Shown here piece by piece: positions 30,248-40,524 of a stretch of DNA of 64,000 bases. Both the position numbers and the translations under genes were made by a program. Origin of the DNA: Burkholderia pyrrocinia (GTDB taxonomy: Bacteria; Pseudomonadota; Gammaproteobacteria; Burkholderiales; Burkholderiaceae); NCBI RefSeq assembly GCF_022809715.1, contig NZ_CP094461.1:806001-870000 (forward strand), in the 5' to 3' direction. How positions within the stretch are numbered: the first letter of the stretch is position 1; the number at the start of each line of letters is the position of its first letter. Under the pieces are notes generated by a model that saw only the letters and a list, made by a program, of their open reading frames with translations, did no database searches and was not told where the DNA came from.

Positions 30248-30508
30248 ATGTCGCCGACGTTCTGGCTGCGCGTGGAAGCGTGCATCGATACGTCGACCGA
30301 TCGCCCGGTCCAGCGGTTCGTGGACAATCTGCTGCCGGAAGAAGGGACGCGCATGTCGCTCGCGCGCGACGCTAAAGGCGACGCCTGGGGCCTGCTCGCA
30401 TACTTCGGGCGCGAATCGGCCGGCGCGCTCACGCTGCTCGCCGAAGGCGAGCGGGAAGAGGCTGCAGCACTCGGAGGTATCCGGAATTCCGTGTGCGAGG
30501 CGGGTTAG
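30248..30508 (+). pseudogene. HipA N-terminal domain remnant
   Basis: An 86-codon frame containing RPVQRFVDNLLPEEGTRMSL and WGLLAYFGRESAGALTLLAEG. These are hallmarks of the HipA N-terminal subdomain (RFFDNLLPEG...LLxxxGxDCAGAL). HipA kinases are about 400-440 residues; the kinase core and the rest are missing, and the frame ends in unrelated sequence. No hipB is adjacent. It is convergent with the fragment at 30512. Considered non-functional. Confidence 0.6.
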
Positions 30509-30511
30509 GAC

Positions 30512-30892
30512 TCAGATTCCGATGTTGAATCGCTCTGGGTAAAGCAGCGCAAACTGCGTCATCGCGCTTTTCCGATCGCTGACCTGAGGCAGCTTCGCGA
30601 ACCCGAAGCGATTGGCCTCGTTCCACCACGTCCACGTCACGTCCGCAGGCGATACGTCCAGATGCATGGCCCGCGGATCGGGGAACGTGTCCCCCCGCAT
30701 GACGCAGGCCTGGCGATACCACTGATTGAACGTGGCCGCCCGAGGATGATCGTCCGTCGCGCTGGCCTGCCAGACGCCCGTCACCGGACACGCGCGCGTG
30801 CCTCGACTCTGAACGGCAGGATCGGGAAATTCGGCGGCGCGCGCAATGCCTTGCGCTACGCGGGAATGCGATTCCGCCTGTTGCGCGGGCAT
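30512..30892 (-). pseudogene. C-terminal part of an immunity-type protein, probably frameshifted off the lipoprotein gene
   Basis: The 126 codons from ATG 30892 have no ribosome site. The same frame stays open upstream to 30964 and reads NVISEDGRIFFHYVGDAIP, clearly protein-like, but without a start codon. It overlaps the last codons of the Sel1-repeat lipoprotein in another frame: that protein ends YPTAERHF-stop exactly where this frame begins to look real. One base gained or lost would join the two into one protein of about 540 residues. The domain (TWTWWNEANRFGFAKLP) was not recognised. Confidence 0.5.
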
Positions 30893-30935
30893 GGGAATCG
30901 CGTCGCCGACGTAATGGAAGAAAATGCGACCGTCC

Positions 30936-32129
30936 TCAGAAATGACGTTCGGCGGTCGGATACGTCAGTTGTGCGAGCCAGTAGCCGCCGACAGGGGCGG
31001 CGGTCGTTTCTGCCTGCGGAGGCACGCCCGCGGGAGGCGTCGCGGGCAGCATGTAACCATCGGGCACGTGTGCTCGACCGGTACCTAGCGAGACCGGATG
31101 CACCGCGACCTTGGAAGGTGTTGCCGGCGCCGACATCACCACCTTCGCCGCATTGATCAACGTTTCCTTGTTGCCGTCCCACTTGGGCAACTTGGCCGGC
31201 GGCAGCGGCACCACCTTGTCCAGATTCGGCAGACGCAGGTCGGGGTCGCGCTCGAGGCGATCGGCAAGAACTCCGTAGCGTTCGGCGCGTGCTTCATCCT
31301 TGACATGACCGACCAGCGCATCTCCCTTACCGAACGACGCACTTAACCATCCGGCACTCTCTGCACTGCCGAATTTCACGCCCGCGTGCAAAGTCTTGAG
31401 TGCGCGTTCGTTGTTCTCGCTCAACTCGGCTCGATCGCCCGCAATTGTCGTCCCCAACTCATATGCCGCCCGCCCATTTCCTTGTGCGACGGCACATTCA
31501 AGCATTTGGAGTGCGATCTTGCGGTTGCCCCAGAAGCCTGCCTTCGGATCGTCATAGAGCGCGTCCATCTTGCCGCCCAAATAAGCCATCGCACTCGGGC
31601 TACCCTTGTCCGCAGCAAGTTGCCAGAATGCATATGCCCGGCTGGCGTCCTGCTTTACTCCAACTCCGTTCATATAGTACGTGCCCATCAGATCGTAGGC
31701 CGCAGGTATGCCCAGCTTCATTGCCTGCTCGGTGATCTGCACCGCACGCTCGGTATTGCGATCGACCCCCAGTCCTTGAGCGTACGCATTCGCAAGATTC
31801 AGCATTGCCTTCCAGTGCTTGCGCTCGGCAGCCTTGCTCCATAGCGCGACGGCACCAGCATAGTCGCGCTGGTTCGGCCACAACAATGCGCTTGTCATCT
31901 TCATCGCCTGCTGATTCCAGCGATCCGCCTCTGGATCCACGGCTGGAACGACAGCGGCTTCGTGCACGCAATCAAACGTCTCGCGATGCGGGTTGAAAGC
32001 GTCGAGCGACATATTTCGCGGAAGGGAATCCTTCATCGAGCAAGCGGTACAAGCCAAGAACAGGGAGACGGAAAACACGCCCGCCAGGCGCAATCGTTTA
32101 GACGTTGTAGAACTCATCGGAACCCGCAT
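30936..32129 (-). CDS. Sel1-repeat lipoprotein, probable T6SS phospholipase immunity type
   Basis: A protein of about 397 residues with a signal peptide ending LFLACTAC and therefore probably lipid-anchored. It then has several Sel1/TPR-like repeats (AMLNLANAYAQGLGVDRNTE, AYDLMGTYYMNGVGVKQDAS, AMAYLGGKMDAL) and a Pro-rich end. Sel1-repeat periplasmic lipoproteins are known immunity proteins for Tle5-type phospholipase D effectors. An effector remnant lies directly upstream, which supports that role. Starts at 32129 or 32117 are possible; neither has a strong ribosome site. The C-terminus seems cut by a frameshift. Base composition is poorer in G+C than its neighbours. Confidence 0.7.
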   Translation of the reverse strand: MRVPMSSTTSKRLRLAGVFSVSLFLACTACSMKDSLPRNMSLDAFNPHRETFDCVHEAAVVPAVDPEADRWNQQAMKMTSALLWPNQRDYAGAVALWSKAAERKHWKAMLNLANAYAQGLGVDRNTERAVQITEQAMKLGIPAAYDLMGTYYMNGVGVKQDASRAYAFWQLAADKGSPSAMAYLGGKMDALYDDPKAGFWGNRKIALQMLECAVAQGNGRAAYELGTTIAGDRAELSENNERALKTLHAGVKFGSAESAGWLSASFGKGDALVGHVKDEARAERYGVLADRLERDPDLRLPNLDKVVPLPPAKLPKWDGNKETLINAAKVVMSAPATPSKVAVHPVSLGTGRAHVPDGYMLPATPPAGVPPQAETTAAPVGGYWLAQLTYPTAERHF

Positions 32130-32143
32130 GATCTGAAAGTGCG

Positions 32144-32623
32144 CTAGGCCAGCCGAACGCTGGACGTACGATCGTCTTGAAATGCCATCAGGAAGCCCGC
32201 CGGCTCTAGACCGCGCTTCCGTCGTCTGGCATTCGAATCCATGAGTTTTTGCCACTTCATGAACGTTTCCGTGATGACGACGGGACTGCCGTCGCTGCCA
32301 TCATGTTTGCCACCGGTATGCAGATTCCAGACGCGCCTCCGCAGATCGGTACTCTTGGCACGATCATCGCTGCCCACGTTGATCTCGGCATCAACCGCCA
32401 TGCTCCGCAAATTCAGGCTGGTGCTGCCCAACGTGAAGAAGCCGTCGCCGATCGGCAGCAGTTTACTGTGGATGTAGATTTCCCTGTACCAAGCCGCGAT
32501 CGACTCGTCGGCAACGGTAGCATCGGCGCCATGTCCGGGTCGGGCAATTTTTATTGAAGTTTTTAATATTTCAGATACCCGACGGAAAACGTCCCGCGTC
32601 CGACCACTCTTTAACCCGGCCAT
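32144..32623 (-). pseudogene. C-terminal fragment of a phospholipase D (Tle5-type) effector
   Basis: The frame contains IYIHSKLLPIGDGFFTLGSTSL and NLRSMAVDAEINVG. This is the second HKD catalytic motif of phospholipase D (HxKxxxxD...GSxxxNxRS), with the acidic follow-on typical of Tle5/PldB T6SS effectors. The family is about 700 residues with two HKD motifs; only the last 110 or so are here, and the first motif is missing, so no activity is expected. It is followed within 15 bases by the Sel1 lipoprotein, the usual effector-then-immunity order. Confidence 0.7.
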
Positions 32624-32863
32624 TGCCCGACAATTCTTGACGGTTCATGAACCGCCAAACTGATAGCATGCGCGTCGCCTCGCAATATGTGACGCGCAGC
32701 ATGCGTTCCGGAACCCGAGCGGACCATCTGATCATCCCCTTTTTTACGTCGCGCAGCCGCCCACGCCACTGTGCACCGCCCGTTTCCCCGCAACACCCCG
32801 GCGTCGCTCCCAACCCGACCCGTTGCAGCAACCGTTGGAGTGGCGCATCGCGCGCCTGCAAGC

Positions 32864-34241
<1,378 letters not shown>

Positions 34242-34358
34242 GCGGCGTGGGCGGCAAACGCGACCCGGTGACGATGCGCGGCGGAATTTCGAAGCGGCTT
34301 GTCAGGCCCCGATCGGCACAAGGCCATTCCACAGGCGGTCAGTCACCGATCGGCGCCG

Positions 34359-34772
34359 TCACGCCCGCTCGGTCTCCGACGGAGCAGCGTGACACACTGC
34401 CTCGATCCGGTTGCCGGCAGGGTCGACCAGAAAGGCCGCGTAGTAGTCGGCATGGTAGTGCGGCCTCAATCCCGGGTCGCCGTCGGACTGGCCGCCGGCA
34501 GACAGGCCGGCCTCGAAAAATGCGTGTACCTGCGCGCGGGTAGCGGCCTTGAAGCACCAGTGTCGCTTGCTCGTCCCGACTTCGGCGGGATCCAGATAAA
34601 CCGCCAGAAAGGTCGATGCGGTGTCGTTGGCATTGCAACGTTCGCCGTAACCGAGTGCAGTGCCCCGGTCATAGACCTTGCATGCACCGAGCGCGGCCAT
34701 GACGGCATCGTAGAAGGGGCGTGCCTGCCCGATATCCGGAACGCCGATGGACACGTGATCGAGAAGTTGCAT
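34359..34772 (-). CDS. VOC-family (glyoxalase/dioxygenase-fold) protein
   Basis: A 137-residue vicinal-oxygen-chelate protein. MQLLDHVSIGVPDIGQARPF is the usual VOC start, and the C-terminal DYYAAFLVDPAGNRIEAVCH provides the metal-site Glu. It is single-domain, so it probably works as a dimer. The start at 34772 was chosen on family match; the ribosome site is weak. Substrate unknown. Confidence 0.8.
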   Translation of the reverse strand: MQLLDHVSIGVPDIGQARPFYDAVMAALGACKVYDRGTALGYGERCNANDTASTFLAVYLDPAEVGTSKRHWCFKAATRAQVHAFFEAGLSAGGQSDGDPGLRPHYHADYYAAFLVDPAGNRIEAVCHAAPSETERA

Positions 34773-34986
34773 GGTGTTTGCTCCGTTGAACGAGCATGAG
34801 TCTACACAAGCGTGGCGTATCACACCAAAGTCCCCGCCCGCTAACGGACGAACGGCGATCGTGCTGACACAGACCGCCGCCAACCGCTCCCGCCAATTGC
34901 GGACAGGCCCTTAGTCCACTCCGCCGATGCCACACCCACGCGCACCCGCTATCGTTTCCCCGTCATCCACGCCCACCCACGACACC

Positions 34987-35427
34987 ATGACGCCGCAGGA
35001 AGCGATCGACCGGCTGGAGATCCAGGATCTGCTGACGCACTATTGCCACGCGGTCGACCTCCAGGACTGGCGCGAATTCGAGCGGCTGTTCGCAGCCAAC
35101 GCGATGCTCGACTACACAGCATTCGACGGCCCGGTCGGCAACCGCGCGGAAATCGCGGCCTATCCGAAGCAGGCGACATCGACGATGCGCGCCACGCAGC
35201 ACACGATCTCGACGGCGCTGCTGATCGTCGACGGCGACGCCGCGACCGCGCGCACCGCCGGCCAGGTGATGATGATCTCGGCCGACGAAGCGGACGACGA
35301 TCGCGTGTGCTTCGTCGGCCTGTGGCATCGCGACCTGCTGATGCGGACCGAATGCGGGTGGCGCATCCGGAGCCGCTTGCAGGAACGCAGCTGGACGCTC
35401 AACGCGCCGCCGGTCGCAGCGCTCTGA
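34987..35427 (+). CDS. SnoaL-like (NTF2-fold) protein
   Basis: A 146-residue protein of the SnoaL_4/NTF2-like fold. EAIDRLEIQDLLTHYCHAVD and DWREFERLFAANAMLDYTAF match the N-terminal cone helices, and WRIRSRLQERSWT ends the fold. Members include small hydroxylases, dehydratases and cyclases. There is no pathway clue from the neighbours. ATG 34987 suits the family; an ATG 20 codons earlier adds a Pro/Ser-rich lead. Confidence 0.75.
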   Translation: MTPQEAIDRLEIQDLLTHYCHAVDLQDWREFERLFAANAMLDYTAFDGPVGNRAEIAAYPKQATSTMRATQHTISTALLIVDGDAATARTAGQVMMISADEADDDRVCFVGLWHRDLLMRTECGWRIRSRLQERSWTLNAPPVAAL

Positions 35428-35445
35428 GCGAGCCCGCGCGACGCG

Positions 35446-35832
35446 CTACTTCATCTGCATCAGTTGAATGAGGTTGCCGCACGTATCGTCGATCACGGCA
35501 ACGCGCACAGGCCCAGCGTCCATCGGCTCCAGCGTGAACCGCACGCCGTGCGCGGTAAGCCGCGCGAATTCGCCATCGAGATCGTCGACCTGGAACGAAG
35601 CCGCCGGGATACCGTCCTCGTAAAGCGCCTGTTTGTAAGGCCCCACCGCACGATGGCTGCTCGGCTCGAGCAGCAGCTCGGTGCCGTCCGGCTGGTCCTT
35701 CGACACCACGGTCAGCCAGCGGTAGTCGCCCACCGGGATGTTGTTCTTCAGCCTGAACCCGAGCTTGTCGGTATAGAACGTCAACGCCTTGTCCTGATCG
35801 TCGACAAAAATACTCGTCACGTAGATTCGCAT
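35446..35832 (-). CDS. VOC-family (glyoxalase-like) protein
   Basis: A 128-residue VOC protein (MRIYVTSIFVDDQDKALTFY start, PVRVAVIDDTCGNLIQLMQ end, with an asparagine-leucine-glutamine motif in place of a clear metal-ligand Glu). CAGGAGAG precedes the ATG at 35832. It is convergent with the SnoaL gene. Many such proteins bind or detoxify small molecules; no specific function can be read. Confidence 0.8.
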   Translation of the reverse strand: MRIYVTSIFVDDQDKALTFYTDKLGFRLKNNIPVGDYRWLTVVSKDQPDGTELLLEPSSHRAVGPYKQALYEDGIPAASFQVDDLDGEFARLTAHGVRFTLEPMDAGPVRVAVIDDTCGNLIQLMQMK

Positions 35833-35915
35833 GTCAGTCTCTCCTGAAGCGGCAACCGGCAATCGCCGTGCGCCCGGTCACGCCGCATCGTCGATAACAG
35901 GCAACGCCCCCGCCG

Positions 35916-36509
35916 CTATTCTTCGTCGAAATCGATGACAAACGCATAACCGCCGTCGATCAGCTGGCGCAGGTAGCCGTCGAAGTCGTCGGCGATCACC
36001 GCGTAGCTGTCGGGGTCGTGCAGGAAACGCACGACCTGCCCCACCTTGCCGCCGGGCGCGGGATCGAAATCGATGTAGAGCTGCGACGTGCCGCCGTTGT
36101 TCATGCAATGCGAGAAACACAGGCGTCGGCTCATCGGCAATGCGATGTCGATGCGCTGATCGACGAGTTCGCCGTCGTCGTTCGCGTCGTCGCCGTAGAT
36201 GTCCGCGATGCTGTCGCGGTACTTCGCGGCTTCGTCGAGCATCTGCTCGGCCGACAGCAGGTAGTACGGATATTCGTAGACGTCGGAGCCCAGCACCAGC
36301 ACGTTGATCGTCGTGCCGCCGTAGTCGCGCCAGTACGTGCCGTCGAGTTTACCGAGCAGTTCGAGCAGGCTGGCCGGGCATTGCGGATACGCGGCGCGCA
36401 GCGCGTCGAGTTGCGCGGGCATCGCGCCGGTGGCGGCGGCGAGCGCCGCGTTGTCGGCGTCGGGCAGCGCGGCGCGCAGGCCGGCCAGATAGGTGTCGAC
36501 GAGGGTCAT
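35916..36509 (-). CDS. SMI1/KNR4-family protein
   Basis: A 197-residue SMI1/KNR4-like protein (PQCPASLLELLGKLDGTYWR, then GSDVYEYPYYLLSAEQM and a final VIADDFDGYLRQLIDGGYAF). Bacterial members are often immunity proteins for contact-dependent or polymorphic toxins. No toxin is adjacent, so this may be an orphan antitoxin or a housekeeping relative. Confidence 0.75.
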   Translation of the reverse strand: MTLVDTYLAGLRAALPDADNAALAAATGAMPAQLDALRAAYPQCPASLLELLGKLDGTYWRDYGGTTINVLVLGSDVYEYPYYLLSAEQMLDEAAKYRDSIADIYGDDANDDGELVDQRIDIALPMSRRLCFSHCMNNGGTSQLYIDFDPAPGGKVGQVVRFLHDPDSYAVIADDFDGYLRQLIDGGYAFVIDFDEE

Positions 36510-36607
36510 CGCGTCAGGTCCGGGTTCGTGAAACGGGCAAGCGCCATTCTAGCGCCCGCCGCAGCCCGCTTTGCCGACCGGATAACCGATCCGTTGCGCC
36601 CGCCCGC

Positions 36608-37528
36608 CTACGTGATCTGGTACGTCGACGCCGGCTCGAATTCCTCCGGCATCGCGCGGTCGCCCAATTCGAGCACCGACCGCTCGATCGTGCGCGTCAT
36701 CGCATCGAGCGCGAGCGCATTCGGCGCGAGGCCGAACGGTTCGGCGACCTCGTTCGCGATCGCTTCGAGCGCGATCAGCGTGTACGAGATGAACACGCAG
36801 ATCAGCGGCGTGAAGAACTCCGTCGAATCGACGAGGCCGAACGGCAGCAGCACGCAGTACGCATACACGGTGCGATGCAACAGCACGCTGTACGAGAACG
36901 GAATCGGCGTCGACAGGATGCGTTCGCAACCACCCACCGACTTGCCCAGTTCGTCGAGCTGCGTGTCGAACATCCAGCACGTCGCATCGCTGCCGGGCAC
37001 GCGGCCCAGCGCGCGGACGATGCCGCCGCGCAGCTCGTCGAGGATCGCGACCGGCTTGAAGCATTTGCGTGCGAGCGCGCCGGCGCGCTCCTCGCCGAGG
37101 ATGCGCTGCAGGTCTTCGGTCGGATCGGTATGGCGCAGCTGATGCTTCAGCGCATACGAGAACGCGATCAGCAGATCGGCGAGCCGGTTGCGCTCGGCAT
37201 CGCCGACGCTGCCGGGCAGGTAGCGATTCAGTTGCGACGTCACGTTGCGCGCCGCGATCAGCAGGTTGCCCCACAGATGCCGCGCCTCCTTGAAGCGCTC
37301 GAAGCTCGCGTTGTTGCGAAACGCGAGGAAGATCGCGAGCGCGAGCCCGAACAGCGTGAACGGCGCGGTGTTGAGCGGAATCTTCTCGCCGAAGATGCGC
37401 CCGTTCGTGAAGACCGCCAGCGTGCTGACGATCGCCATGAACACCAGTTGCGGAATGATCGATTGCAGCACGGAGCCGTTCCAGACGAACAGCATCCTGA
37501 GCCAGTTTTGTCGTGGTCTGACGATCAT
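36608..37528 (-). CDS. bestrophin-like (UPF0187) membrane channel protein
   Basis: A 306-residue membrane protein of the bacterial bestrophin family: N-terminal WLRMLFVWNGSVLQSIIPQL, then LALAIFLAFRNNASFERFKEARHLWGNL (family core) and a C-terminal PFGLAPNALALDAMTRTIE domain. Bacterial bestrophins form pentameric ion channels. ATG 37528 follows a rather distant ribosome site. It lies 163 bases downstream of cioB on the same strand. Confidence 0.88.
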   Translation of the reverse strand: MIVRPRQNWLRMLFVWNGSVLQSIIPQLVFMAIVSTLAVFTNGRIFGEKIPLNTAPFTLFGLALAIFLAFRNNASFERFKEARHLWGNLLIAARNVTSQLNRYLPGSVGDAERNRLADLLIAFSYALKHQLRHTDPTEDLQRILGEERAGALARKCFKPVAILDELRGGIVRALGRVPGSDATCWMFDTQLDELGKSVGGCERILSTPIPFSYSVLLHRTVYAYCVLLPFGLVDSTEFFTPLICVFISYTLIALEAIANEVAEPFGLAPNALALDAMTRTIERSVLELGDRAMPEEFEPASTYQIT

Positions 37529-37587
37529 GATTGTTTCTCGACTGACAAAGGAATACGCAACACGGAACGCCCGCACCCGATGCGCAA

Positions 37588-37608
37588 CGGCCCGCGCGTG
37601 GCGGGCCG
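37588..37608 (-). terminator. hairpin between cioB and bestrophin genes
   Basis: CGGCCCGC and GCGGGCCG form an 8-bp stem with a five-base loop. There is no T run, so termination strength is uncertain. It may partly insulate the bestrophin gene from the oxidase operon. Confidence 0.35.
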
Positions 37609-37691
37609 CTTTCGGGCAGGGGCCGTGCCGGGGCCGCGTTGCGCGCGACGATACGCCCGCGCACACTGCGCCCCGTCACATCGCGCGCCGC

Positions 37692-38699
37692 TCAGTGATA
37701 GCCGATGTCGCCCTCGCGCACCTTGCCGCGGAACACGCGGTACTGCATCGCGTTGTACACGAGGATGATCGGCAGCACGATCACCGTGCCGACGAGCGCG
37801 AACAGCTGGCTCGAATGGCTCGACGACGCATCCCAGATCGTCAGCGACGGCGGCACGATGTTCGGCCAGATGCTGATCACGAGCCCCGTGTAGCCGAGGA
37901 ACACGAGTGCAAGCGTCAGCAGGAACGGCGTGGCCTCGTGCTGGCGCTTCACCGTGTGGAAGATGCCCCACACGCACGCGACGACGAGGACCGGCACCGG
38001 CAGGAACCAGCCGAGGTTGCCGCTGCCGAACCAGCGGTGCGCGACGGCCGGCAGCCCGATCACGGTCCACAGGCTGACGACGGCCATCACGCCGAGCAGC
38101 ACGCCCGCGAGCGGCTTCATCAGCAGCCGCATCTTGCGCTGCAGTTCGCCGTCGACCTTCAGGATCAGCCAGCCGCAGCCGAGCGTCGCATACGTGACGA
38201 GCACGCCGATCCCGCACAGCAGGCTGAACGGCGACAGCCAGTCGAACGGACCGCCCGCGAACTGGTTGTTCTCGATCTTGATGCCCTGCAGCAGCGAACC
38301 GAGCACGATCCCCTGGCAGAACGCCGCGAGCGCGGAGCCGCCGATGAACGCGAGATCCCACATGTGTTGCGTGCGGGTCGCCTTCGCGCGCAGTTCGAAC
38401 GCCGCGCCGCGGAAGATCAGCCCGACCAGCATCAGCACCAGCGGCAGGTAATTCGCGGGCAGCAGCGTCGAATACACGACCGGGAACGCACCATAGAGCC
38501 CCGCGCCGCCGAGCACCAGGAACGTCTCGTTGCCGTCCCACACCGGCGCGACGGTGTCGAGCATCACTTGCCGCTCGGCCTTCGCATCGAAGAACGGGAA
38601 CAGCAGGCCGATGCCGAGATCGAAGCCGTCCAGCATCACGTAGATGAACACGCCGAGGCCGATGATCGCGGCCCACACGACAGGAAGATCGATTTGCAT
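37692..38699 (-). CDS. cioB: cytochrome bd-type (cyanide-insensitive) oxidase subunit II
   Basis: A 335-residue membrane subunit of a bd-type quinol oxidase. MQIDLPVVWAAIIGLGVFIY followed by MLDGFDLGIGLLFPFF, then GNETFLVLGGAGLYGAFPVV, are CydB/CioB hallmarks. Together with subunit I it oxidises quinol and reduces oxygen to water at low oxygen or in the presence of cyanide. It starts three bases after the subunit I stop. No CydX-like small gene is evident after it. Confidence 0.92.
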   Translation of the reverse strand: MQIDLPVVWAAIIGLGVFIYVMLDGFDLGIGLLFPFFDAKAERQVMLDTVAPVWDGNETFLVLGGAGLYGAFPVVYSTLLPANYLPLVLMLVGLIFRGAAFELRAKATRTQHMWDLAFIGGSALAAFCQGIVLGSLLQGIKIENNQFAGGPFDWLSPFSLLCGIGVLVTYATLGCGWLILKVDGELQRKMRLLMKPLAGVLLGVMAVVSLWTVIGLPAVAHRWFGSGNLGWFLPVPVLVVACVWGIFHTVKRQHEATPFLLTLALVFLGYTGLVISIWPNIVPPSLTIWDASSSHSSQLFALVGTVIVLPIILVYNAMQYRVFRGKVREGDIGYH

Positions 38700-38702
38700 G
38701 GC

Positions 38703-40103
38703 TTACTCCGCTTCGGTGACGTTCAGCGGCGTGGACAGCGCGCTCTTGCGCAGCCCCGGATGCCGGTGCAGCTCGATGTACCCGGCTTGGGCAGCCGGCC
38801 CGCGCTTCATCAGTTTCATCATGTAGTAGATACCCGTTCCGAATACCAGGAAATACACGACCACGAAGATCAGCAGCGACACGCCGACCTGCTGCGCGCT
38901 AAGCGGCGCGACCGAATCGACGGTGCGCAGCACGCCGTAGACGGTCCACGGCTGCCGCCCGACCTCGGTCGTGATCCAGCCGGCCAGCAGCGCGACGATG
39001 CCCGACGGCCCCATGCCCACCACGAACCACTGGAACCAGCGCGTTTCATACAGGCGCCCGCCCTTTCTCAGCAGCAGCCCGAGCAGCGCGGTCAGCAGCA
39101 TCAGCATCCCGAGGCCGGCCATGATCCGGAACGTCCAGAACACGATCGGCGAATACGGGCGATCCTGCGGCGGGAATTCCTTCAGCCCGCGGATTTCGCC
39201 GCTCCAGCTGTGCGTGAGGATCAGGCTGCCGAGGTGCGGCACCTGGATCGCATAGCGCGTGGTTTCGGCCTGCATGTCGGGCAGCCCGACGAGGTTCAGC
39301 GCAGTGCCGCCCTTCTCGGTTTCCCACAGCCCCTCGATCGCCGCGATCTTCGCCGGCTGGTATTCGCGTGTATTCAGCCCGTGCGCGTCGCCGACGACGA
39401 TCTGGATCGGCGCGAGCAGCAGCAGCATCCACAGCGCCATCGAGAAGCTGCGCTTCACCGGCTCGTCGCGGCGCCCCTTCAGCAGGTGCCACGCACCGCA
39501 CGCGGCGACGATGAAGCCCGCGACGATGAACGCCGCGATCGTCATGTGCACGAGGCGATACGGGAACGACGGATTGAAGATGACCTTGAACCAGTCGACC
39601 GGCACGACGAGGCCGTTCTCGATCTTGTAGCCCTGCGGCGTCTGCATGAAGCTGTTCGATGCAAGAATCCAGAACGTCGAGATCAGCGTGCCGACCGCGA
39701 CCATCAGCGTCGCGAAGAAGTGCGCGCGCGGGCTCACGCGCTGCCAGCCGAACAGCATCACGCCGAGGAAGCCGGCTTCGAGGAAGAACGCCGTCAGCAC
39801 TTCATACGTGAGCAGCGGCCCCGTGATGTTGCCGGCGACGCGCGAGAAGCCGGCCCAGTTCGTGCCGAACTCGTAGGCCATCACGACGCCGGACACCACC
39901 CCCATCCCGAAGCCGATCGCGAAGATCTTCGACCAGAACTGGAACATGGATTTGTAGGCGGCGTCGCCGGTGACGAGATAACGCCATTCCAGCACCGCCA
40001 GGAAGCTCGCCATGCCGATGCTGATCGCGGGAAACACGATGTGGAACGACACCGTGAACGCGAATTGCAATCGTGCGAGATGGAACGCATCGAAGATTTC
40101 CAT
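38703..40103 (-). CDS. cioA: cytochrome bd-type (cyanide-insensitive) oxidase subunit I
   Basis: A 466-residue haem-bearing subunit. The N-terminus FDAFHLARLQFAFTVSFHIV carries the haem b595 His, GWQRVSPRAHFFAT and GFLGVMLFGW are core strings, and GWITTEVGRQPWTVYG is the quinol-site motif. The short Q-loop is that of the CIO branch rather than the long-loop E. coli CydA. ATG 40103 was chosen on family match. It heads the cioAB pair; the upstream gap (40104-40524) is free of genes and shows no clear FNR/ANR box. Confidence 0.92.
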   Translation of the reverse strand: MEIFDAFHLARLQFAFTVSFHIVFPAISIGMASFLAVLEWRYLVTGDAAYKSMFQFWSKIFAIGFGMGVVSGVVMAYEFGTNWAGFSRVAGNITGPLLTYEVLTAFFLEAGFLGVMLFGWQRVSPRAHFFATLMVAVGTLISTFWILASNSFMQTPQGYKIENGLVVPVDWFKVIFNPSFPYRLVHMTIAAFIVAGFIVAACGAWHLLKGRRDEPVKRSFSMALWMLLLLAPIQIVVGDAHGLNTREYQPAKIAAIEGLWETEKGGTALNLVGLPDMQAETTRYAIQVPHLGSLILTHSWSGEIRGLKEFPPQDRPYSPIVFWTFRIMAGLGMLMLLTALLGLLLRKGGRLYETRWFQWFVVGMGPSGIVALLAGWITTEVGRQPWTVYGVLRTVDSVAPLSAQQVGVSLLIFVVVYFLVFGTGIYYMMKLMKRGPAAQAGYIELHRHPGLRKSALSTPLNVTEAE

Positions 40104-40524
40104 GACCGTAATTTGCTCGTGATTGTGAGAACGTCCGCCCGAAGCAGGAAATCGCGCGACGGCTTGGCGACAACACATGCGAACACAAACGATCATTCGC
40201 ATGGCATCGAAGCGTGAATGACGATATCGCGTTTGCCACGATACTCGCAATCACTCGAACGTGCGCTGAAACTGTGATGGTTCCGTCGGCGAGGATGTGT
40301 GCACGGAAAACACATTTCGCGCCTGCGGCGTGGTCAGCTGTACTGCTTTCCGCGTTGCGACGCTGTGCCTGCGGCGCGCTGTTCACCGCCCTTACCATGT
40401 GATGCAACGCCTGCCCGCGGCGACGGCGCGCCCCTCGGCGCCCGCCCGGCGGCATCGATTCCCGTCGCCCGGCGTACGCGCCGGGCCGGCCGGCACACCG
40501 GCCGATCCGCCTGGAGAAAAACGC

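Noticed and set aside
35916..36509. SMI1/KNR4 gene as part of a contact-dependent toxin system
   Set aside because: No toxin, CdiA or Rhs gene is adjacent, so only the family was reported.
37245..40217. Plus-strand open frame of about 990 codons
   Set aside because: It is antisense to cioAB; the protein is low-complexity, His- and Arg-rich, and without homology-like strings.
40104..40524. ANR/FNR box upstream of cioA
   Set aside because: No TTGAT-N4-ATCAA-like site with fewer than three mismatches was found in this gap.
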